Shown here: positions 58,101 to 64,000 of the stretch, in pieces | Layout of the letters: every line of letters starts with the position of its first letter | How positions within the stretch are numbered: the first letter of the stretch is position 1 | From: Chondrosia reniformis | Lineage: Eukaryota > Porifera > Demospongiae > Chondrillida > Chondrillidae | DNA: 64,000 nt | NCBI GenBank assembly: GCA_947172415.1 | Contig: OX359196.1 | Location: forward strand, 1,242,501 to 1,306,500 | Direction: 5' to 3' | Made by a program: the position numbers and the translations under genes | The notes under the pieces: generated by a model | Seen by the model: the letters and a program-made list of their open reading frames with translations, nothing else | Database searches by the model: none | What the model was told of the DNA's origin: nothing

Positions 58101-58963
58101 CCTTGCGATCCACTACCATTTACACATTATCTCAAAATGAATCTATAACTGTGACTAAACACTGGCTATATCAACCTGCTCTAAAGTACTTTGAAATGAA
58201 GCATTTAGGTTTGGCAATGTTTGCATTGCTGTTGACTCTCCTGTATGCTCTTCCCCTCACTGTGACAGTACTCTTTGGAGATATTTTGAAAAGAAAATTA
58301 ATCCGCTTTATATGGTTCAGTCATTTCATTGATGCATTTTATGCACCATATCGCTGGCCATTTGGGTTCTGGTTAGGAGTACGCCTATTACTTAGAGTAA
58401 TTTTGGTTATTCCACGAGGAATGCTTTCCGAACACAGATATGCCCTCTTTGTAGCATTCGTAATGATAATATTCTTGGCAGTACAAACATACATAAAACC
58501 ATTCCACAGTGGAAGGAGCCATCATGATGAGTCAAAAGATTATGACGAACACCACAAATCCCTTTGGAGAAAAAGAATGAATAAGATTATAAAGTGGTGC
58601 ACCAACCCTCTCTTTCTTGATGGTCTCCTCCAGTTAAATGCTATTCTTGTCAGTATTGCTATCTCCAGTAGGTTACCACAACATTTGAACACAGTGGCTT
58701 GCGTATTATCTGCGACTTTTGCTGGTATACACATTACCTTAATTTTTGCATACCATGGATACATGTTCTTTCCTATTCCAAAGTGTATCAAAAGAAAATG
58801 GAAGAGTTTCAAACAAAAACTTCCAAGATTAAAGTCACAAAAAGATAATGATTGCTCCAATGAAATTGACTCTGTGGAGAATATTCCATTTAGGTATTTG
58901 GATTTTAATGAAGCTGACACTTCAGAAGAACGAAATATTATAGATCTAGACAGATCCACTTAA
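55166..58963 (+). CDS. Beta-helix ectodomain / multi-pass membrane protein, array copy 3
   Basis: 1265 aa, intronless. Signal peptide (about 1-23) then NHTFWVTPMAGQNCHNRTPC, EYYQQNNSIFSTSNSTWIF and a DCC motif. The beta-helix-like ectodomain (about 60-640) is rich in NxT/NxS sequons. A boundary motif, LPSWTSRDISSPPHKLCLC, precedes a short beta-rich domain. The Cys-rich module (about 725-832) has CPLGF, CPSFFCNN and CSKCPPGHSSTFGGQRC. Hydrophobic segments run from about 835 to 1200, with PVLATLMIVTYY and PFGFWLGVRLLLRVIL. The cytosolic tail is about 60 aa, with VENIPFRYLDFNEAD and an acidic end. It is the intact parent-like copy of array copy 4. Confidence 0.82.
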   Translation: MEKCFFFKIIFLIVSCKLQLSDCRNHTFWVTPMAGQNCHNRTPCNTIAEYYQQNNSIFSTSNSTWIFLNGTHEFKTNMGVISSAEHVTFKGEYPDCCLVHIRTIRVWVYLNHGQFIGFENLHLAAGSDIYTWTRFIVVNNTNGLTFSNVHLQGGSIHFINSYIEIWNCSFNYTNMKLESVAPEIIDENTRLSINYNKTHFKDSIIFITIASEENAVVAMHGCTLKRSKLEYEANSFFSYPELKMNQCIVKYSTVTTVVYSLLNFSALININVTENNFTNSDLNFQLTNNEVFNTVSPKSVDIIEKNNFLLCKFEFYYSEVSIKTLKVTNNNLTSTSISIHFVNGYINGSIPYDMTGSERNITVQIVECFFRNSTMEILGDGHGDWRTDGYGALNFQPGRKILTAAVAIHNCTFVGDNHQSTALTIRFLSIPILLSETKIVNYSTAAIMCEYAMIHFKEKNWIDNNGNRETLPNFYDLEIFIGSSFGSIFLETSVILIQQNSKLQISNNYNGVGYDWFNMFPFQGTCPLFLVNSSLELLNIYEMENEFNGSIEFTNNTIFRGEGNQIFNGYLSKCLPETSNNTAAIPNITTLKDILHLPSWTSRDISSPPHKLCLCNDSDLGNRQLWDCNEYTNFTIYGGLDFTIYITLIGDLNLAVNDFVDLSYRIGIDSYDGSNRLHVHGECYPMQIYRGSEASLSIRNGKKHLKTVQVNFYECPLGFKQHSLNTSLSPTCLCDDFLYDHGFSCTISHSGFKFQQSRDDYWIHYDLDTLTFSDHCPSFFCNNQLKEKGMVFKSSNLSPAQQCNGDNNRLGILCSKCPPGHSSTFGGQRCRCCKNLWYLMLLLVGGFDLLVLFLFLLFNFTIVYQTTIGIALYANVLYMYDDFFLKHSRHFAYKFIATLNLRFSYENCFFNEMNEYSKHLIKFCGPFSLIFLIALIIFSANKLKLKVFKFSLISERAVPVLATLMIVTYYFIIGNVCDSLRSTTIYTLSQNESITVTKHWLYQPALKYFEMKHLGLAMFALLLTLLYALPLTVTVLFGDILKRKLIRFIWFSHFIDAFYAPYRWPFGFWLGVRLLLRVILVIPRGMLSEHRYALFVAFVMIIFLAVQTYIKPFHSGRSHHDESKDYDEHHKSLWRKRMNKIIKWCTNPLFLDGLLQLNAILVSIAISSRLPQHLNTVACVLSATFAGIHITLIFAYHGYMFFPIPKCIKRKWKSFKQKLPRLKSQKDNDCSNEIDSVENIPFRYLDFNEADTSEERNIIDLDRST

Positions 58964-59790
58964 TTTGACGGGAGTCCTCGAGTAATATTTAGATACTATT
59001 TCATGCATGCCAATAGAAATTCAAACACATATACATGTAACATGCATAACATGATTTCGTATATATAATATGATTTCAAGCTGTTTTGTATATGTATATT
59101 ATATTGTAGAAATAATTGATAATTCATTATTATACGTACATAAAATTTAAGCTTGAAACAAGACAGTGATATGCATATGATATAGGACTATCCATACTGA
59201 AACTTAAGTGACTTAACAGTATATATATATGCACATCATGATCACTTATCATTAAATTAATGGAATCATGATTGCTTGTATATAGAATCTACTTATATAG
59301 CTGTACATCGAAACTAAACTAATATGTATTAGTGAATTCGAAGTGATGAAGTTTTAAACACATAAGCCTCAAAAATGAGTAGAACTGTCACATTTCAAAA
59401 ACAGCATTGCACATTCAATTATCACCTTCACTTTGCGTATAAAAAGGGTGCTTGCCTTGTACACATACAGATCTGATGAACTGATGAAGATCCCTGGATT
59501 GGGTCGAAACGTTTGGTTCATTGACACGATCCATTTTCCAATTCAGCCCAGCTAGTGTTATACCGAAAGATTTGAAATCCTATTGTTATGAATTAAATAT
59601 ACACTAAAACAGTATGTGAATGCTATAAATGAATTTAAACCATAAAATTGAATCTACATTTTATATCTGAATAGTATATACGTACGTACATATGTACATA
59701 TATAATACAGGAAGAATTTCACTGAACCATTCGATTTATGCCTGGTAAAGAGTAAGCAATTTTCGTTACTGCCAACCAAGGTAATAACCG
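58964..59790. other. Spacer between array copies 3 and 4
   Basis: 58964-59410 is repeated after copy 4 (63090-63500), and 59580-59790 repeats the leader of copy 3. The unique middle contains TATAAAAAGG at 59438 and a hammerhead-like core at about 59476-59515 (CTGATGA, GATCCCTGGATTGGGTC, GAAACG). Confidence 0.65.
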
Positions 59791-62700
59791 ATGGAAAAGT
59801 GCTTCTTCCTCAAGATTATTTTTCTTATTGTCTCCTGCAATTTGCAATTATCAGATTGTAGAAATCACACATTTTGGGTGACCCCTATGACTGGTCAAAA
59901 CTGTCACAACAGAACACCATGTAACACAACTGCTGAATACTACCAACAGAATAACAGCATCTTCTCAACATCAAACAGTACGTGGATATTTCTTAAAGGA
60001 ACACACAAATTCAAGATTAATATGGGTGTAATTAGTTCAGCTGAACATGTGACCTTTAAGGGTGAGTACCCAGACTGTTGTCTTGTACACATAAGAACTA
60101 TATGTGTTTGGGTTTACCTCAACCATGGCCAGTTTATTGGGTTTGAAAATTTACGCTTAGCAGCTGACAGAGTTACACGGACCAGGTTTATTGTAGTTAA
60201 TAATACTAATGGTTTGACATTCTCCAATGTGCACTTGCACGGAGGAAACATCCATTTAATAGATAGCTACATTGAAATTTGGAACTGTTCATTCAGTTAC
60301 ACTTATATGAGACTAGAATCAGAGGCATCAGTGGTATGTGAAATAATTGATGAAAGCATGAGAAACATAATAGTGCAAATTGTTGAATGTTTCTTCCGAA
60401 ATTCAACTATGGAAATATATTAGGTGATGGCCATTGGGACTGGCGGACTGATGGGTATGGAGCATTAAATTTTCAACCCGGAAGAAAGATCCTCACAGCA
60501 GCTGTAGCAATCCACAACTGTACTTTTGTTGGAGACAATCACCAATCGACTGCCTTAACAATAAGGTCTTTATCTATTCCAATCTTGCTGTCTGAAACTA
60601 AGATTGTGAATTATTCCACTGCTGCCATTATGTGTGAGGATGCTATGATACACTTCAAAGGAAAAAATTGGATTGACAATAATGGAAACAGAGCTAGAGA
60701 GATATTACCCTATGGCAACTTTTATGATTCGGAAATTTTTGGATCAATATTCTTGAAAACATCTGTTATTCTGATTCAACAGAATTCAAAGCTACAAATA
60801 AGCAACAATTATAATTGGGTAGGGTACGATTGGTTTAATATGTTTCCTTACCAGGGTACCTGCCCATTATTCCTGGTCAATAGCAGCCTAGAATTGTTAA
60901 ATATATATGAAGTGGAAAATGAATTCAATGGATCCATTGAATTTACTAACAATACAATATTCAGAGGAGGGGGGAATCAGATATTCAATGGGTACTTATC
61001 AAAATGCTTGCCTGAAACATCAAACAATACAGCAGCTATTCCAAATATAACTACATTGAAAGATATCCTACATTTACCATCATGGACCTCAAGAGATATC
61101 TCCTCACCACCTCATGGATTATGTCTCTGCAATGATAGTGATTTGGGAAATAGACAACTCTGGGATTGCAACGAGTATACCAATTTTACTATATATGGAG
61201 GGTTAGATTTCACCATATATATTACTCTAATTGGAGATTTAAACCTTGCAGTAAATGATTTTGTTGATCTATCATATAAAATAGGAATTAATTCCTATGA
61301 CAGAAGTAATCAATTATATGTACATGGAGAATGTTATCCAATGCAATTTGATGGGCAGATCTATAGGGGGAGTGAAGCAAGCTTTAGAAATGGAAAGAAG
61401 CATTTGAAAACAGTGCAAGTCAACCTTTATGAATGCCCCCTTGGTTTCAAACAACATCTATTAAATACAAGCCTCTCACCAACTTGTTTATGTGATGATT
61501 TTCTAAACGATCATGGATTTAGCTGTACTATCAGGCACAGTGGATTTAAGTTCCAGCAAAGCAGAGATGACTACTGGATCCATTATGATTTGGATACTCT
61601 GACATTCAGTGATCACTGTCCCTCTTTCTTTTGCAACAATCAGCTCAAGGAGAAAGGAATAGTTTTCAAAAGTAGTAATCCATCTCCCGCACAACAGTGT
61701 AATGGTGATAATAAACGCTTGGGTATACTCTGTAGCGAGTGCCCACCAGGACACAGCTCCACTTTTGGTGGTCAAAAATGTAGGTGTTGCAAAGATCTTT
61801 GGTATCTTATGCTTTTGTTGGTTGGTGGCTTTGATCTGTTAATGTTATTTCTATTCCTTCTCTTTAATTTTACAATTGTTTACCAAACCACCATCGGCAT
61901 TGCTCTTTATGCTAATGTTTTGTACATGTATGATGACTTTTTCTTAAAACATTCCAGACACTTTGCTTACAAATTCATTGCAACTCTTAATTTAAGATTT
62001 GCCTATGAAAACTGCTTCTTTAATGAAATGAATGAATATTCAAAGCATTTGATTAAGTTTTGTGGTCCATTTTCGCTAATCTTTCTTATTGCCTTAATTA
62101 TCTTCAGTGCAAATAAATTGAAACTAAAGGTTTTTAAGTTCTCCTTAATCTCTGAAAGAGCTGTACCCGTTCTTGCAACCTTGATGATAGTAACTTACTA
62201 TTTCATTATTGGCAATGTATGTGACTCCTTGCGATCCACTACCATTTACACATTATCTCAAAATGAATCTATAACTGTGACTAAACACTGGCTATATCAA
62301 CCTGCTCTAAAGTACTTTGAAATGAAGCATTTAGGTTTGGCAATGTTTGCATTGCTGTTAACTCTCCTGTATGCTCTTCCCCTCACTGTGATCGTACTCT
62401 TTGGAGATATTCTGAAAAGAAAATTAATCCGCTTTATATGGTTCAGTCATTTCATTGATGCATTTTATGCACCATATCGCTGGCCATTTGGGTTCTGGTT
62501 AGGAGTACGTCTATTGCTTAGAGTAATTTTGGTTATTCCACGAGGAATGCTTTCCGAACACAGATATGCCCTCTTTGTAGCATTCGTAATGATAATATTC
62601 TTGGCAGTACAAACATGTATAAAACCATTCCACAGTGGAAGGAGTCATCATGATGAGTCAAAAGATTATGACGAACACCACAAATCCCTTTGGAGAAAAA

Positions 62701-63089
62701 GGATAAATAAGATTATAAAGTGGTGCACCAACCCTCTCTTTCTTGATGGTCTCCTCCAGTTAAATGCTATTCTTGTCAGTATTGCTATCTCCAGTAGGTT
62801 ACCACAACATTTGAACACAGTGGCTTGCGTATTATCTGCGACTTTTGCTGGTATACACATTACCTTAATTTTTGCATACCATGGATACATGTACTTTCCT
62901 ATTCCAAAGTGTATCAAAAGAAAATGGAAGAGTTTCAAACAAAAACTTCCAAGATTAAAAACACAAAAAGATAATGATTGCACCAATGAAATTGACTCTG
63001 TGGAGAATATTCCATTTAGGTATTTGGATTTTAATGAAGCTGACACTTCAGAAGAACGAGATATTATAGATCTAGACAGATCCACTTAA
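59791..63089 (+). pseudogene. Array copy 4: recent duplicate of copy 3 with deletion and frameshift
   Basis: The start, signal peptide and HTFWV module match copy 3 almost exactly. About 170 codons of the beta-helix (copy 3 nt about 55730-56240) are missing, in frame, near 60352. Then an extra AT at about 60413-60420 (ATATATTAGG against ATATTAGG in copy 3) puts a stop at 60421 and shifts the frame. The remaining 890 codons up to 63089 stay open in the shifted frame. They keep the Cys-rich module (CSECPPGHSSTFGGQKC), all hydrophobic segments and the tail, with few changes. The break is therefore recent. It could be an inactive allele, a dinucleotide-slippage polymorphism or an assembly error. 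If transcribed, only a secreted fragment of about 210 aa would be made. Confidence 0.8.
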
Positions 63090-64000
63090 TTTGATGGGAG
63101 TCCTCGAGTAATATTTAGAAACTATTTCATGCATGCCAATAGAAATTCAAACACATATACATGTAACATGTATGACATGATTTCGTATAATATGATTTCA
63201 AGCTGTTTTGTATATGTATATTATATTGTAGAAATAATTGATAATTCATTATTATATGTACATAAAATTTAAACTTGAAACAAGACAGTGATATGCATAT
63301 GGTATAGGACTATCTATACTGAAACTTAAGTGACTTAACAGTATGCACATCATGATCACTTGTCATTAAATTAAGGGAATCATGATTGCTTGTATAATCT
63401 AAGTATATAGCTGTACATCGAAACTAAACTAATATGTATTAGTGAATTCGAAGTGATGAAGTATTAAACACATAAGCCTCAAAAATGATTAGAACTGTAA
63501 CATTTTCAGTATTGTATTTTGATAAGTACTTACCGAATTAGGCAAGTCAACTGATTAAGTATTAATTTGAAAAAAAATTATCTTGTAATTGGTTGAAACA
63601 CAGTGCATTGCTAATTAATTTACTAATTGATCCCACATGCTTGACTGTAAGAAATTAGAACTAATATTGATATGTAAAAAGATTGCCAAATTTGGTTTGG
63701 AAGAGTTATAATCACACAACCTTGCTAAGATTTTACAAAATTCACATAACATCACTATTCAAACCAATGTTTAAACATTCAGGTATGCAAATCACTCTAT
63801 AATAATCCAATATAGCTATGTATAAGTGATGTCAATGTTTAGGCAACACTATAAAAGCTAATAGCTACAGGTAGCATGAGTGTGAGACAAGTAGAAGGAA
63901 ATAAAGCAACTTGAATCCTAAATGGAAACGTTCGTATGTTATATTCAACTTCTTGCCTGAACCCTTTTTGATCAGTATACAAACTTACTGATGTAGGCCA
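63090..64000. other. Right flank
   Basis: 63090-63500 duplicates the 3' flank of copy 3. A TATAAAAG at 63850 with AAATAAAG about 50 bp later might mark another promoter, but no coding frame of note begins before the window ends. Confidence 0.4.

Noticed and set aside
60387-63089. Separate 900-aa gene
   Set aside because: Its apparent ATG is internal. Alignment with copy 3 shows it is the frameshifted remainder of copy 4.

Overview
The window reads as nuclear DNA of a sponge, most likely a demosponge. It is AT-rich, with spliced metazoan genes whose introns range from about 29 nt to 4 kb. It carries clear animal orthologues (transportin-1, PQBP1, the first exon of an IP3 receptor), short-chain (spongin C4-like) collagens typical of Porifera, several CARD/Death-domain genes, and many small inverted-repeat elements. 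Exon models were built by eye from splice signals, phase continuity and family resemblance; no alignment was run.

Layout. 1.4-4.3 kb: two head-to-head death-fold genes, a minus-strand CARD / membrane segment / SIYDS-repeat / Death gene and a plus-strand CARD-Death gene. 4.4-7.9 kb: PQBP1 (5 exons). 8.15-26.6 kb: transportin-1 (22 exons, 905 aa predicted), with two tandem minus-strand short-chain collagen genes nested in intron 17. 27.6-31.2 kb: an intronless FAD amine oxidase and an intronless BTB-BACK gene whose start codon abuts a MITE. 32.7-39.7 kb: a fucosyltransferase-like ORF interrupted by one TGA, a GT10 fucosyltransferase-like ORF on the other strand, and a Death-domain gene whose last exon is duplicated 4.6 kb away together with a hammerhead-ribozyme-like element. 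40.6-43.1 kb: a two-pass membrane protein, the first coding exon of an IP3 receptor, and a possible minus-strand exon.

45.7-63.1 kb is the most unusual part: a same-strand tandem array of four huge intronless genes (about 1,160-1,285 aa in the intact ones). Each encodes a secretion signal, a conserved HTFWV / SIFST N-terminal module, a long ectodomain that looks like a right-handed beta-helix, a Cys-rich SECPxGxSS module, about nine hydrophobic segments and a cytosolic tail. I do not recognise a named family. Copy 4 is a recent duplicate of copy 3 with an internal in-frame deletion and a 2-bp frameshift.

Functionally, PQBP1 (splicing) and TNPO1 (nuclear import) are housekeeping neighbours. 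The death-fold genes, collagens, glycosyltransferases and receptor-like array are the lineage-specific, fast-evolving part, plausibly related to innate recognition, cell death and the extracellular surface; that link is inference.
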